Source: Lolium rigidum (taxonomy: Eukaryota; Streptophyta; Magnoliopsida; Poales; Poaceae). Taken from it: a DNA stretch of 64,000 bases. The stretch lies in the NCBI RefSeq assembly GCF_022539505.1, contig NC_061513.1, positions 175,738,017 to 175,802,016 on the forward strand, in the 5' to 3' direction. The translations under genes were made by a program, and so were the position numbers. A model generated the notes under the pieces. That model did no database searches. It saw only the letters and a list, made by a program, of their open reading frames with translations, and was not told the origin of the DNA. How positions within the stretch are numbered: the stretch's first letter is position 1; the number at the start of each line of letters is the position of its first letter. Positions 10,320 through 22,520 of this stretch are shown piece after piece.

Positions 10320-12790
10320 CAGGTACGGGGAGGCTGACATTGGGGACCGATGAGCCAGCAGCGTCGTCAACGTTTTAAAGGCGGCAGGAGATCGAAACAA
10401 AAAAATAAGCCAAAAATCGGTTGGTAAACAAAATCCAAGAAATGAAACTTTTACCTTTGTGAGAGGATGACATGCGGGACCCATGAGGCAGCAGCATCCT
10501 CAACTATTCCAAGGCGGCAGAGGATCAAAATAAAAATAGGAAATAGCCAGAAATTAATTAGGGTCAAAAATAAATCTATCAAAGGAAACCTTTATTGTTC
10601 ATAGAGGATGACATGTGGGACCGACTCGCCACCGCATCGTCATGGTTTCAAAGGGGCGTGGGATCAAAAGAAAAAAGGCAAATAGCCGTAAATTAGGGGT
10701 AAAAAATAAATCCAACAAAGGAAACTTTTATTGTTCATAGAGGATGACATGCGGGACCCATGAGCCAAGCAGCTTCCTCAACGTTTCAAAGTCGGCATGA
10801 GATTGAAAGAAAAAGGCAAGTGACCAAATATCAGGAGCCAAAAATAATCCAAGAAAAGAAATTTTATTGTACATAGAGGATGACATGCGGGTCCCATTTT
10901 GCAAACGAGCGGTCTCAACGTTTCCAAGGCGGCACAGGACCAAAAAAAAATGAAGTAGCCGGAAATCGGGGGTGAAAAAATCCAAGAAAAGAAAGATTTC
11001 AATTGGGCTGCATCTGGACATCTGGGCCTTCGAACTATCCTGCTGGGCCTTTTGACTCATACAATTTCAGCCCACTCCAAAACAGGAAAGTTCGGATTTT
11101 TCTTAAAAAAACAGGAAAGTCCTATGCTTCGCAAAAACACAAAACAATGAGATTCAACATATAAGTTTGTTTATGTAAAAATAAAGATTTAATTTATCCG
11201 TTTGCAATAGCTCAGAGCGAAATACAATGTTTATTATCTGCAAAATAATCAAGATATCACATGTTTCTTGTACGGGGAGGCTGACATCGGGGACCCATGA
11301 GCCAGCAGCATCGTCAACGTTTTAAAGGCGGTAGGGGATGGAAAGAAAAAATAAACCAAAAATCTGTTGGTACAAAATCCAAGAAAAGAAACATTTTCGT
11401 TCTAAGAGGATGACATGCGGGACCCATGAGGAAGCAGCATCCTCAGCGTTTATTGTTCATAGAGGCTGACATGTGGGACCCGTGAGCCAGTAGCGTCCTC
11501 AACGTTTTAAAGGCGGCAGGAGATCGAAAGAAAAAATAAGCCAAAAATCATTTGGTAAACAAAATCTAAGAAAAGAAACATTTACCGTTCTGAGAGGATG
11601 ACATGCGGGACCCATGAGGCAGCAGCATCCTCAACGATTCCAAGGCGGCAGGGGATCAAGGAAAAAAAAGGAAATATCCCGAAATTAATTAGGGGTTCAA
11701 AATAAATCCATCAAAGGAAACTTTTATTGTTCACAGAGGATGACATGTGGGACCGACCTACCAACAGCGTCCTCATCGTTTCAAAGGGGGCAGGAGATCA
11801 AAAGAAAAAGGCAAATAGCCAGAAATTAGGGGTCAAAAATAACTCCAAGAAAGGAAACTTTTATTGTTCCTAGAGGATGACATGCGGGACCCATGAGCCA
11901 GCAGCTTACTCAACGTTTCAAAGGCGGCATGAGATCGAAAGAAAAAGGCAAGTGAAAAAATATCAGGAGCCAAAGATAATCCAAGAAAAAACTTTATTGT
12001 ACATAGAGGATGGCATGCGGGTCCCAATTAGCAGCAGCGGTCTCAACGTTTCAAATGCGGCTTGAGATCAAAAGAAAAAGAAAGTTGATTGTACATAGAG
12101 GATGACATGCGGGTCCCATGAGTCAGCAGCTTACTCAACGTTTCCAAGGCGGCAGGGGATCAAAAGAAAAAGGAAATAGCCAAAAATCAGAGGGTGAAAA
12201 AAAACCCAAGAAAATAAACTTTTATAGCACATAGAGGATGACATGCGGGTCCCATGAGCCAGCAGGGTCCTCAACGTTTCAAACGTGGCATGAGATCGAA
12301 AGAAAAAGGCAAGTGACCAAATATGAGGAGCCAAAAATAATTCAAGAAAAGAAACTTGATTGTACATAGAGGATGACATGCGGGTCCCATTTACAACAGC
12401 GGTATCACCGTTTGAGAAGCGGCAGGGGATCGAAAGAAAAAGGTAAGTGACCAAATATGAGGTGCCAAAAAAAATCCTAGAAAAGAAAGTTTTATAGTAC
12501 ATAGAGGATGACATGCGGGTCCCATTTAGCAGCAGCGGTATCACCGTTTGAGAGGCGGCACGGGATCGAAAGAAAAAGGCAAGTGACCAAATTTGAGGTG
12601 CCAAAAAACTCCAAGAAAAGAAAGTTGATTGCTCATAGAGGATGACATGCGGGTCCCAATTAGCAGCAGCGGTCTCAACGTTTCCAAGGCGGCAAGGGAT
12701 CAAAAGAAAAAGGAAGTAGCCGAAATCGGGGGTCAAAAATCCAAGAATAGAAAGAATTTTGGTTCATAGAGGATGACATGCGGGACCCAT
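10320..12790. repeat. ~135-bp tandem satellite
   Basis: About eighteen monomers carry GAGGATGACATGCGGGACCC, followed by CCAGCAGC, TCAACGTTTC, AAGGCGGCA, GGGATCGAAAGAAAAA and CCAAGAAAAGAAA. Landmark starts near 10465, 10607, 10743, 10876, 11598, 11738, 11874, 12006, 12236, 12370, 12505, 12639 and 12770 give a step of 131-142 bp. Two related starts, TACGGGGAGGCTGACAT at 10324 and 11272, mark a segmental duplication inside the array. Open frames on the minus strand are by-products. The array runs up to a CACTA terminus, so it is probably the internal repeat zone of that element. Confidence 0.85.
10991..11270. other. Non-satellite insert in the tandem array
   Basis: 280 bp unrelated to the monomers interrupts the array. 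It contains GGGCCTTCGAACTATCCTGC and two nearby copies of AAAACAGGAAAGT, then AT-rich DNA. No coding potential and no clear terminal repeats. Confidence 0.5.
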
Positions 12791-13126
12791 GATCCCGCAT
12801 CGTAAACGGCTCGATCGGAGAGCGTTGAACGAGATGGCGCGATCAAGAAAAAAACAATGCCGTAGAGGCTGCCATCTCGGGCCCTACATCCCTCGGCGGT
12901 GCGGATTTGCGTTGACTCGGCCAGCGAACCCGAGAATTCGAGATGCACCACGTCCCGGGACACCATACGCCACGCTTTGGCCGTTTCGTCGGGCTAGGTG
13001 GCCTCAAAAACGAGGAAAAAACGTTTTGACATGCACAACGGAGAGACCAAAAATCGTCGGCCATGGTACACCAGCAACCACGGCGCGACTTCAACTTCGT
13101 CGGCCATGGCAACTTTTCTTGTAGTG
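12791..13126 (-). mobile_element. CACTA transposon terminus with subterminal repeats
   Basis: The last bases read, on the minus strand, CACTACAAGAAAAGTTGCC, the canonical 5'-CACTA terminus of En/Spm elements. Two copies of the subterminal motif CGTCGGCCATGG (13055-13066 and 13098-13109) lie just inside, as expected for transposase-binding repeats. ATA at 13127-13129 is the likely 3-bp target duplication. The matching left terminus was not found, so the element may be truncated or its left end diverged. Confidence 0.75.
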
Positions 13127-13489
13127 ATAGAAATGGTTTCTTTAGGAAAGGTGGGGCTTAGGATAGAAAGAGCACACTGTTGATGGTACGATATCACCCA
13201 TATTTGCAAAATATTGCAAATAAAGACCAAACATGAGTGATTTCCCATAAGAACAAAAGATAGTCAAAAGAAGTCCAATTAAGATCCAAATTACTCCAAC
13301 TCTTCACAAAGAAGAGTGTGGTGGCCTAGGCCACCATATATGAGTGTTATGGCATGGCACCGCGAAGATATATCTTGGGTCCAAACCACTACTCATCATT
13401 GAAGCTCACATATCAACATATGATATAACGAGAATGATTTCTCAATGTTGGCATTATGGGGGAGGGATAGCTCAATAATTTAAACCGCA

Positions 13490-13497
13490 CTCCCCCT
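13490..13497 (-). other. Polypurine tract of the copia element
   Basis: AGGGGGAG on the minus strand, the polypurine motif conserved in Sireviruses. It lies downstream of RNase H, where the primer for plus-strand DNA synthesis would form. No LTR follows it. Confidence 0.6.
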
Positions 13498-13558
13498 ATT
13501 TCCATGCCCACATCTAAACCAAATAAAGTTTTGAGACAAAGGTGTGTTTGCAAGATGG

Positions 13559-14010
13559 TCAAGCTATACTCCGTGAATCAATGATATTTAGCTCATTCCT
13601 CAAATAGCAAAATCTTGCTTCATCAAGAGGCTTCGTGAATATATCGGCAAGTTGATCTTTGGTAGGAACATAGATAAGCTCAATATCACCACGGGCAACA
13701 TGATCCCTAATGAAATGATTCCGGATCTCAATGTGCTTCATTCTTGAATGTTGCACCGGATTATAGGCAATCTTGATGGCACTTTCATTGTCACATAATA
13801 GAGGCACTTTGTCACAAATGACACCGTATTCCTTTAAAGTTTGCCTCATCCATAACAATTGAGTGATCCACTTGCGGCGGCAACATATTCGGCTTCGGCG
13901 GTGGAGAGAGATATACAATTTTGCTTCTTAGAAGACCAACACACCAAGGACCTACCAAGAAATTGGCAAGCCCCGGAAGTTGATTTCCTATCATCCTTGT
14001 CCCCCGCTGC
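13559..14010 (-). pseudogene. Copia RNase H domain (3' part of pol)
   Basis: Reads the Ty1-copia RNase H block: DDRKSTSGACQFLG, WSSKKQNCISLSTAEAEYV, LWMRQTLKEYG, CDNESAIKIA and FTKPLDEARF. These are the hallmark motifs of the copia pol C terminus. The upstream part (DADWA) lies on the other side of element A at 20826, because A landed inside the domain. The frame closes at 13559. Its function would have been removal of the RNA strand during reverse transcription; here it is a split relic. Confidence 0.9.
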
Positions 14011-15610
14011 TGTTGGCGTGGTAGTTGACACACGTCTGTTGGGACCCCAAGAGGAAGGTGTGATGCGTACAGCAGCGAGTTTTCCCTCAGTATGAAACCA
14101 AGGTTATCGAACCAGTAGGAGTCAAGGAACACGTGCAGGTTGTTGGTGATGGAGTGTAGTGCGGCGCAACACCAGGGATTCCGGCGCCAACGTGGAACCT
14201 GCACAAAACAATCACAATACTTTGCCCCAACTTAACAGTGAGGTTGTCAATCTCACCGGCTTGCTGTAAACAAAGGATTAGATGTATAGTGTGGAAGATG
14301 ATGTTTGTTCGCGAAGAACAGTAAAGAACAGAGTTTGCAGTAGATTGTATTTCAGATGTAAAAGAATGGACCGGGGTCCACAGTTCACTAGTGGTGTCTC
14401 TCCAATAAGATAAATAGCATGTTGGGTGGACAAATTATAGTTGGGCAATTGACAAATAGAGAGGGCATAACAATGCACATACATATCACGATGACTACTA
14501 TGAGATTTAATCAAGGCATTACGACAAAGTACATAGACCGCTATCCAGCATGCATCTATGCCTAAAAAGTCCACCTTCGGGTTAGCATCCGCACCCCTTC
14601 CAGTATTAAGTTGCAAACAACAGACAATTGCATTAAGTATGGTGCGTAATGTAATCAACACAAATATCCTTAGACAAAGCATTGATGTTTTATCCCTAGT
14701 GGCAACAAGCACATCCACAACCTTAGAACTTTCGTCACATCGTCCTGCATTCAATGGAGGCATGAACCCACTATCGAGCATAAATACTCCCTCTTGGAGT
14801 TACAAGTATCAACTTGGCCGGAGCCTCTACTAGCAACGGAGAGCATGCAAGAACATAAACAACATATATGATAGATTGATAATCAACTTGACATAGTATT
14901 CCATATTCATCGGATCCCAACAAACACAACATGTAGTATTACAAATAGATGATCTTGATCATGATAGGCAGCTCACAAGATCTAACATGATAGCACAATG
15001 AGGAGAAGACAACCATCTAGCTACTGCTATGGACCCATAGTCCAGGGGTGAACTACTCACACATCAATCCGGAGGCGATCATGGTGATGAAGAGTCCTCC
15101 GGGAGATGATTCCCCTCTCCGGCAGGGTGCCGGAGGCGATCTCCTGAATCCCCCGAGATGGGATTGGCGGCGGCGGCGTCTCTGGAAGGTTTTCCGTATC
15201 GTGGCTCTCGGTAATAGGGTTTTCGCGACGAAGGCTATAAGTAGGCGGAAGGGCAGAGTCGGAGGGCTGACGAGGGGCCCACACCATAGGCCGGCGCGGG
15301 CCCTCCCTGGCCGCGCCGCCCTATGGTTTGGCCACCTCGTGGCCCCACTTCGTATGCTCTTCGGTCTTCTGGAAGCTCCGTGGAAAAATAAGACCCTGGG
15401 CGTTGATTTCGTCCAATTTCGAGAATATTTCCTTTGTAGGATTTCGAGACCAAAAACAGCGAAAAATAGCAATCGGCTCTTCGGCATCTCGTCAATAGGT
15501 TAGTGCCGGAAAATGCCTAATAATGACATAAAGTGTGTATAAAACATGTGAGTATCATCATAAAAGTAGCATGGAACATAAGAAATTATAGATACGTTTG
15601 AGACGTATCA
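14011..15610 (-). repeat. 3' LTR of element A
   Basis: 1600 bp, closely matching the LTR at 19218-20820. Small differences include GACCCC against GAACCCC and CAGAGTCGGAGGG against CAGAGTAAGAGGG. High similarity implies a fairly recent insertion. Confidence 0.9.
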
Positions 15611-18283
15611 AGCATCCCCAAGCTTAGTTCCTACTCGCCCTCGAGTAGGTAAACGATAACAAGGATAATTTCTGAAGTGACATGCTATCATAATCTTGAT
15701 CAATAGTATTGTAAAGCATATGAGATGAATGCAGTGATTCGAAGCAATGGTAAAGACAATGATTAAACAACTGAATCATATAACAAAGACTTTTCATGAA
15801 TAGTACTTTCAAGACAAGCATCAATAAGACTTGCATAAGAGTTAACACATAAAGCAATAAATTCTTAGTAGAAGGCTTTGAAGCAACACAAAGGAAGATA
15901 TAAGTTTCAGCGGTTGCTTTCAACTTCAACATGTCTATCTCATGGATGTATCTCATGGATAATTGTCAACACAAAGTAATATAACAAGTGCAATAGGTAA
16001 ACATGTAAGAATCAATGCACACAGTTGACACAAGTGTTTGCTTCTAAGATAGAAAGAAGTAGGTAAACTGACTCAACATAAAGTAGAAGAATGGCCCTTC
16101 GCAGAGGGAAGCATGGATTACTATTTTTGTGCTAGAGCTTTTCATTTTGAAAACATAGAAACAATTTTGTCAACAGTAGTAATAAATCATATGTGTTATG
16201 TATAAGACATCTTATAAGTTGCAAGCCTCATGCATAGATTACCAATAGTGCTCGCACCTTGTCCTAATTAGCTTGGATTTACATGGATTATCATTGCATA
16301 ACATATGTTTCAACCAAGTGTCACAAAGGGGTACCTCTATGTCGCCTGTACAAAGGTCCAAGGAGTCGCATTTGATTTCTCGTTTTTGATAGATCTCAAC
16401 TTAGGACATCCATACCGGGACAACATAGATAACAGATAATGGACTCCTCTTTAATTCATAAGCATTCAACAACAGATAAAATTCTCATAAGAGATTGAGG
16501 ATTGATGTCCAAACTGAAACTTCCACCATGATTCATGGCTTTAGTTAGCGGCCCAATGTTCTTCTCTAACAATATGCATACTCAAACCATTTGATCATGA
16601 AAAATCACCCTTACTTCAGACAAGACGAACATGCATAGCAACTCACATGATATTCAACAAAGGTGAAATAGTTAATGGCGTCCCCAGAAACATGGTTATC
16701 GCTCAACAAGCAACTTATAAGAAATAAGATACATAAGTAACATATTCAATACCACAATAGTTTTTAAGGCTATTTTCCCATGAGCTATATATTGCAAAGA
16801 CAAGGAATAGAATTTTAAAGGTAGCACTCAAGTAATTTACTTTGGAATGGCAGAGAAATACCATGTAGTAGGTAGGTATGGTGGACACAAATGGCATAGT
16901 TTTTGGCTCAAGGATTTGGATGCACGAGAAGTAATCCCTCTCAATACAAGGCTTAGGCTAGCAAGGTTGTTTGAAGCAAACTCGAGTATGAACCGGTACA
17001 ACAAAACTTACATAAGAACATATTGCAAGCATTATAAGACTCTACACTGTCTTCCTTGTTGTTCAAACACCTCACCAGAAAATATCTAGACTCTAGAGAG
17101 ACCAATCATGCAAACCAAATTTTAACAAGCTCTATGTAGTTCTTCATTAATAGGTGCAAAGTACATGATGCAAGAGCTTAAACATGATCTATATGAGCAC
17201 AACAATTTCCAAGTATCAAATTACTCAAGACATTATACCAATTACCACATGAAGCATTTTCTGTTTCCAACCATATAACAATGAACGAAGCAGTTTCAAC
17301 CTTCGCCATGAACATTAAAGATAGAACTAAGAACACCAGTGTTCATATGAAACAACGGAGCGTGTCTCTCTCTCCCATACAAAGAATGCTAGGATCCGAT
17401 TTTATTCAAACAAAAACAAAAACTAACAGACGCTCCAAGTAAAGCACATAAGATGTGACGGAATAAAAATATAGTTTCACTAGAGGTGACCTGATAAGTT
17501 GTCGATGAAGAAGGGATGCCTTGGGCATCCCCAAGCTTAGATGCTTGAATCTTATTAAAATATGAAGGGATGAACCACGGGGGTATCCCCAAGCTTAGAC
17601 TTTTCACTCTTCTTGATCATATTGTATCATCCTCCTCTCTTGACCCTTGAAAACTTCCTCCACACCAAACTCAAAACAAACTCATTAGAGGGTTAGTGCA
17701 TAATTGAAAATTCATATATTCAGAGGTGACATAATCATTCTTAACACTTCTGGACATTGCACAAGGCTACTGAAAGTTAATGGAACAAAGAAATCCATCA
17801 AACATAGCAAAATAGGCAATGCGAAATAAAAGGCAGAATCTGTCAAAAACAGAACAGTCCGTAAAGACGAATTTTTCTGGGGCATTGAACTTGCTCAGAT
17901 GAAAAATCTCAAATCGAATGAAAGTTGCGTACATATCTGAGGATCACGCACGTAAATTGGCAGATTTTTCTGAGTTACCTACAGATGGGGCTGCTAAATT
18001 TCGTGACAGTAAGAAATCTGTTTCTGCGCAGTAATCCAAATCTAGTATCAACCCTACTATCAAAGACTTTACTTGGCACAACAATCCAATAAAATAAAGA
18101 TAAGGAGAGGTTGCTACAGTAGTAACAACTTCCAAGACTCAAATATAAAATAAAAGTGCAGAAGTAAAATAATGGGTTGTCTCCCATAAGCGCTTTTCTT
18201 TAACGCCTTTCAGCTAGGCGCAGAAAGTGTGAATCAAGTATTATCAAGAGATGAAGCATCAACATCATAATTTTCACAATTTG
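15611..18283 (-). other. Non-coding internal region of element A
   Basis: No open frame of substance. GCATCCCCAAGCTT, the complement of the polypurine-like motif, occurs at 15612-15625 next to the LTR and again at 17525-17538, with a variant at 17583-17596. Large blocks are homologous to 26430-28942 in element B, for example CGTGATCCTCAGATATGTAC. Confidence 0.75.
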
Positions 18284-18970
18284 TCACAATAGGTATCTTA
18301 GGTGCTCCATCATCCATAGTGGTGCTAAGGGCTTTGTCAAATTTAGGCCTATAATAGTTTTTTTTGGCTTAGGCACTTTAGAGACATACATGAACTTTTG
18401 CTCCTTACCCACATAAGCTTTCTCCTTAAACTTAAGAGAGTAAAAAGTTGAACCCAAGGTTCCCATAGCTTCTTCAAGTTCACTAATCCTATGGGTTCGA
18501 TTATCATGAGTAGCACAAGTTTCTAACACAGCAATTCTCTCATTGATTCCACCTAGAGTTTTATCAAGTTCACCAGTGTTATTAAGTAATATACCCAATT
18601 TAGTCTCAACACTTGGAAGATTTTTCTCTATGGCCTCCAACTTTTTCATGACATGTTCAAGAGAGATTTCAATTTTAGCTTCATTAACAGGTGGTATTCC
18701 AACTAGACTCTCAATAATGCAACTAGCTTCTAAAGCAGGGGTGCCTAGGAAATTACCTCCCGCGAGAGTATCAAGAACATACCTATTCCAACTAGAGATA
18801 CCAACATAAAAGTTCCTAAGTAGGATAATAGTGAAGTGTTTCTTAGTGCACCTATGATGAGCATCAGTAATTCTATACCAAGCATCTTTAAAACTTTCTC
18901 CCCCTTGTTGCTTAAACGAACGAACTTCAACTTCAGGATTACTCATTTTTAGCAGTAGTAAATAAAGCAA
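18284..18970 (-). CDS. Gag-like protein of element A
   Basis: About 220 residues. The N-terminal half has the retrotransposon gag pattern: SFKQQGGESFKDAWYRI, then HHRCTKKHF and LLRNFYVGI, followed by LDTLAGGNF. This matches the capsid-type gag of plant gypsy elements. The C-terminal half is a predicted coiled coil (EKNLPSVETKLG, ELDKTLGGINERIAVLE) ending in a basic KPKKTI stretch. There is no CCHC zinc knuckle, and no pol follows. The start is probably the Met at 18943-18945 (MSNPEVEVRSF), not the upstream Met. It would form virus-like particles for a defective element; whether it still acts is unknown. Confidence 0.65.
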   Translation of the reverse strand: MLYLLLLKMSNPEVEVRSFKQQGGESFKDAWYRITDAHHRCTKKHFTIILLRNFYVGISSWNRYVLDTLAGGNFLGTPALEASCIIESLVGIPPVNEAKIEISLEHVMKKLEAIEKNLPSVETKLGILLNNTGELDKTLGGINERIAVLETCATHDNRTHRISELEEAMGTLGSTFYSLKFKEKAYVGKEQKFMYVSKVPKPKKTIIGLNLTKPLAPLWMMEHLRYLL

Positions 18971-19130
18971 ACTAAATAAAGTAAATGCAAGTAACTAATT
19001 TTTGTGTGTTTTTAATATAGAGAATGCAAACAAGACAGTAAATAAAGTAAATGCAAGTAACTAATTTTTTTTGTGTTTTTGATATAGAGAAAGCAAACAA
19101 AGCAGTAAATAAAATAAAGTAAAGCAAGAC
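18940..19130. repeat. Short tandem repeats in the leader of element A
   Basis: About two and a half copies of a ~67-bp unit containing GTAAATAAAGTAAATGCAAG, TAACTAATTTTT and ATATAGAGAA lie between the primer-binding zone and the gag-like frame. Confidence 0.6.
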
Positions 19131-19217
19131 AAAAACAAAGTAAAGAGATTGGATGTGGGAGACTCCCCTTGCAGCGTGTCTTGATCTCCCCGGCAACGGC
19201 GCCAGAAAAATCCTTGC

Positions 19218-20820
19218 TGTTGGCGTGGTAGTTGACACACGTCTGTTGGGAACCCCAAGAGGAAGGTGTGATGCGTACAGCAGCGAGTTTTCCCTCGCAT
19301 GAAACCAAGGTTATCGAACCAGTAGGAGTCAAGGAACACGTGAAGGTTGTTGGTGACGGAGTGTAGTGCGGCGCAACACCAGGGATTCCGGCGCCAACGT
19401 GGAACCTGCACAACACAATCACAATACTTTGCCCCAACTTAATAGTGAGGTTGTCAATCTCACCGGCTTGCTGTAAACAAAGGATTAGATGTATAGTGTG
19501 GAAGATGATGTTTGTTCGCGAAGAACAGTAAAGAACAGAGTTTGCAGTAGATTGTATTTCAGATGTAAAAGAATGGACCGGGGTCCACAGTTCACTAGTG
19601 GTGTCTCTCCAATAAAATAAATAGCATGTTGGGAGAACAAATTACAGTTGGGAAATTGACAAATAGAGAGGGCATAACAATGCACATACATATCACGATG
19701 ACTACTATGAGATTTAATCAGGGCATTACGACAAAGTACATAGACCGCTATCCAGCATGCATCTATGCCTAAAAAGTCCACCTTCGGGTTAGCATCCGCA
19801 CCCCTTCCAAGTATTAAGTTGCAAACAACGGACAATTGCATTAAGTATGGTGCGTAATGTAATCAACACAAATATCCTTAGACAAAGCATTGATGTTTTA
19901 TCCCTAGTGGCAACAAGACATCCACAACCTTAGAACTTTCCGTCACCGTCCCGCATTCAATGGAGGCATGAACCCACTATCGAGCATAAATACTCCCTCT
20001 TGGAGTTACAAGTATCAACTTGGCCAGAGCCTCTACTAGCAACGGAGAGCATGCAAGAACATAAACAACACATATATGATAGATTGATAATCAACTTGAC
20101 ATAGTATTCCATATTCATCGGATCCCAACAAACACAACATGTAGCATTACAAATAGATGATCTTGATCATGATAGGCAGCTCACAAGATCTAACATGATA
20201 GCACAATGAGGAGAAGACAACCATCTAGCTACCGCTATGGACCCATAGTCCAGGGGTGAACTACTCACACATCAATCCGGAGGCGATCATGGTGATGAAG
20301 AGTCCTCCAGGAGATGATTCCCCTCTCCGGCAGGGTGCCGGAGGCGATCTCCTGAATCCCCCGAGATGGGATTGGCGGCGGCGGCGTATCTGGAAGGTTT
20401 TCCGTATCGTGGCTCTCGGTAATAGGGTTTTCGCGATGAAGGCTATAAGTAGGCGGAAGGGCAGAGTAAGAGGGATGACGAGGGGCCCACACCATAGGCC
20501 GGCGCGGGCCCCTCCCTGGCCGCGCCGCCCTATGGTTTGGCCACCTCGTGGCCCCACTTCGTATGCTCTTCGGTCTTCTGGAAGCTCCGTGGAAAAATAA
20601 GACCCTGGGCGTTGATTTCGTCCAATTCCGAGAATATTTCCTTTGTAGGATTTCTGAAACCAAAAACAGCAGAAAACAACAACTGGCTCTTCGGCATCTC
20701 GTCAATAGGTTAGTGCCGGAAAATGCATAATAATGACATAAAGTGTGTATAAAACATGTGAGTATCATCATAAAAGTAGCATGGAACATAAGAAATTATA
20801 GATACGTTTGAGACGTATCA
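19218..20820 (-). repeat. 5' LTR of element A
   Basis: 1603 bp. On the minus strand it starts TGATACGTCTCAAACGTATC, a hairpin-forming end, and ends CCAACA. It is followed by the primer-binding zone at 19188-19206. Confidence 0.9.
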
Positions 20821-20825
20821 GCCGC

Positions 20826-22520
20826 CCAATCCGCATCGGTGTATCCATTGAGAATAAAACTTGAGCCTTTGGGGTACCAAATACCATATCTTGGGGTATC
20901 AACCAAATATCGAAAGATTCTTTTGAGAGCCATCATGTGACTCTCTTTAGGAGAAGCTTGATACCTTGCACACACACCAACACTCAACACTATGTCCGGT
21001 CTAGATGCACAAAGATAAAGCAAGGATCCAATCATGGAGCGATATACCTTTTGATCCACCTCTTTACCATTGGGATCTAGTGCAAGATGACATTTGGTAA
21101 CCATAGGAGTGGCTACACCCTTCAACTCGGTCATCTTGAACCTCTTGAGCATGTCTTGGAGATATTTTGCTTGATTGATGAAGGTCCCTTCTCTCAATTG
21201 CTTGATCTCAAAACCAAGGAAGAACTTCATCTCTCCCATCATAGACATCTAAAACCTATCGGTCATAAGCTTTGAAAATTCATCATTGAAAGCTTTGTTA
21301 GTAGAGCCAAAGATAATATCATCAACATATAATTGGCAAACGAAAAGCTCCCCATTGACCCTCTTAGTAAAAAGAGTGGGATCGATTAGCCCAACATCAA
21401 ACCCACGGTCTACCAACAATTCTTTAAGGTGCTCGTACCAAGCTCTAGGAGCTTGTTTGAGACCATAAAGTGCTTTATCAAGCTTGTAGACATGGTTAGG
21501 AAAGTTAAGATCCTCGAACCCCGGGGGTTGCTTAACATAAACCTCTTCATGCAAAGGACCATTAAGAAATGCACTTTTCACATCCATTTGTTGTAACTTA
21601 AAGTTATGTTGCGATGCATAAGCAAGAAGGATACGGATGGACTCAAGGCGAGCCACGGGAGCATAAGTTTCTCCAAAGTTAATTCCTTCAACTTGAGAGA
21701 AACCTTGAGCCACCAATATTGCCTTGTTCCTCACAACATTTCCAAACTCATCTTGCTTGTTCTTGAATATCCATTTAGTGCCTATAACATTGCGGCACTC
21801 CTTTGGCTTCTCTACTAAGGTCCACACTTTGTTGCGCTTGAAGTTGTTGAGTTCCTCGTGCATAGCTTCCAACCAATCCAAATCTTCAAGGGCTTCAAAT
21901 ACTTTCTTGGGTTCCACTAAGGAGATATAAGCATGATAATTGCTAAAGTTAGCCAATTGCCTTCTTGTGGAAACTCTTCCTCTTACATCACTTAGGACCT
22001 TGTCATGAGTGTGTCCAAGAATTTCCAAGTTCCTATCTCTTCTTGCTAGACGACGGGCCTCGATCTCCTCCTTGGTTCTTCTTGGCCTTGGAGGTATCAC
22101 TTGATCAACTTGATCATTTGGGTCCCCGTCTTGACCTCCAACTTGAGCTTCCTCAATTTCTTGAGGGTGCTCAACATCATGTGCTTGATCTTGGACATTA
22201 TTAGGTGAATAACACAAGTTGGGTGGATCCTCATTGGAGCCATCATGAATGCTTGGTTGATCTTGTCCTTGATCTTGCACACAAGAGGGAGGGTCTTGTT
22301 CTTGTTCTTGGGTTGGTGCATCATTTGCTTCACTAGATGGGGTTTGTTGATGTTGAGAAGATGAGGGCTCCACCGTGGTAGAGCATAGTCCTTCCCGAGA
22401 CGCCACACCGTGTCCCTCAATGGGGCGGAAAAATCCCACGCCCATTCTTACTATGGCATCGATCTTGAGGTATTTCATCACCTGCACAAACATCAACTTG
22501 CCCCACTTGGGAGCCATCAT
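20826..22520 (-). pseudogene. Copia reverse transcriptase
   Basis: Reads the copia [57 protein letters not shown] and QPPGFED. The catalytic [10 protein letters not shown] is intact. Further down come FFLGFEIKQL, MIGSLLYL and DADWA, the start of RNase H. An in-frame TAG at 21249-21251, just before MSMMGEMKFFLG, breaks the frame once. The N-terminal part is low-complexity (Gln/Glu/Pro-rich). Its frame is offset from the integrase frame, which closes at 22417. Element A interrupts the far end. Confidence 0.9.

Larger units (their letters stand above)
14011..20820 (-). mobile_element. LTR retrotransposon A (non-autonomous, gag only)
   Basis: 6810 bp, bounded by LTRs 14011-15610 and 19218-20820 and by a 5-bp target duplication (GCTGC at 14006-14010, GCCGC at 20821-20825, one mismatch). 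On the minus strand the LTR starts TGATACGTC and ends CCAACA. The primer-binding zone TCTGGCGCCGTTGCCGGGG (19188-19206) follows the 5' LTR, and AAGCTTGGGGATGC precedes the 3' LTR. The only coding region is a gag-like frame (18284-18970). There is no protease, RT or integrase, so it would depend on a related autonomous (probably gypsy) element. About 2.6 kb of non-coding internal DNA is shared with element B. Confidence 0.9.

Noticed and set aside
10287..12736. Minus-strand frames up to 201 codons in the satellite
   Set aside because: They follow the ~135-bp monomers with frame drift and encode repeated CHPL/FFLF-type strings, so they are by-products of the array.
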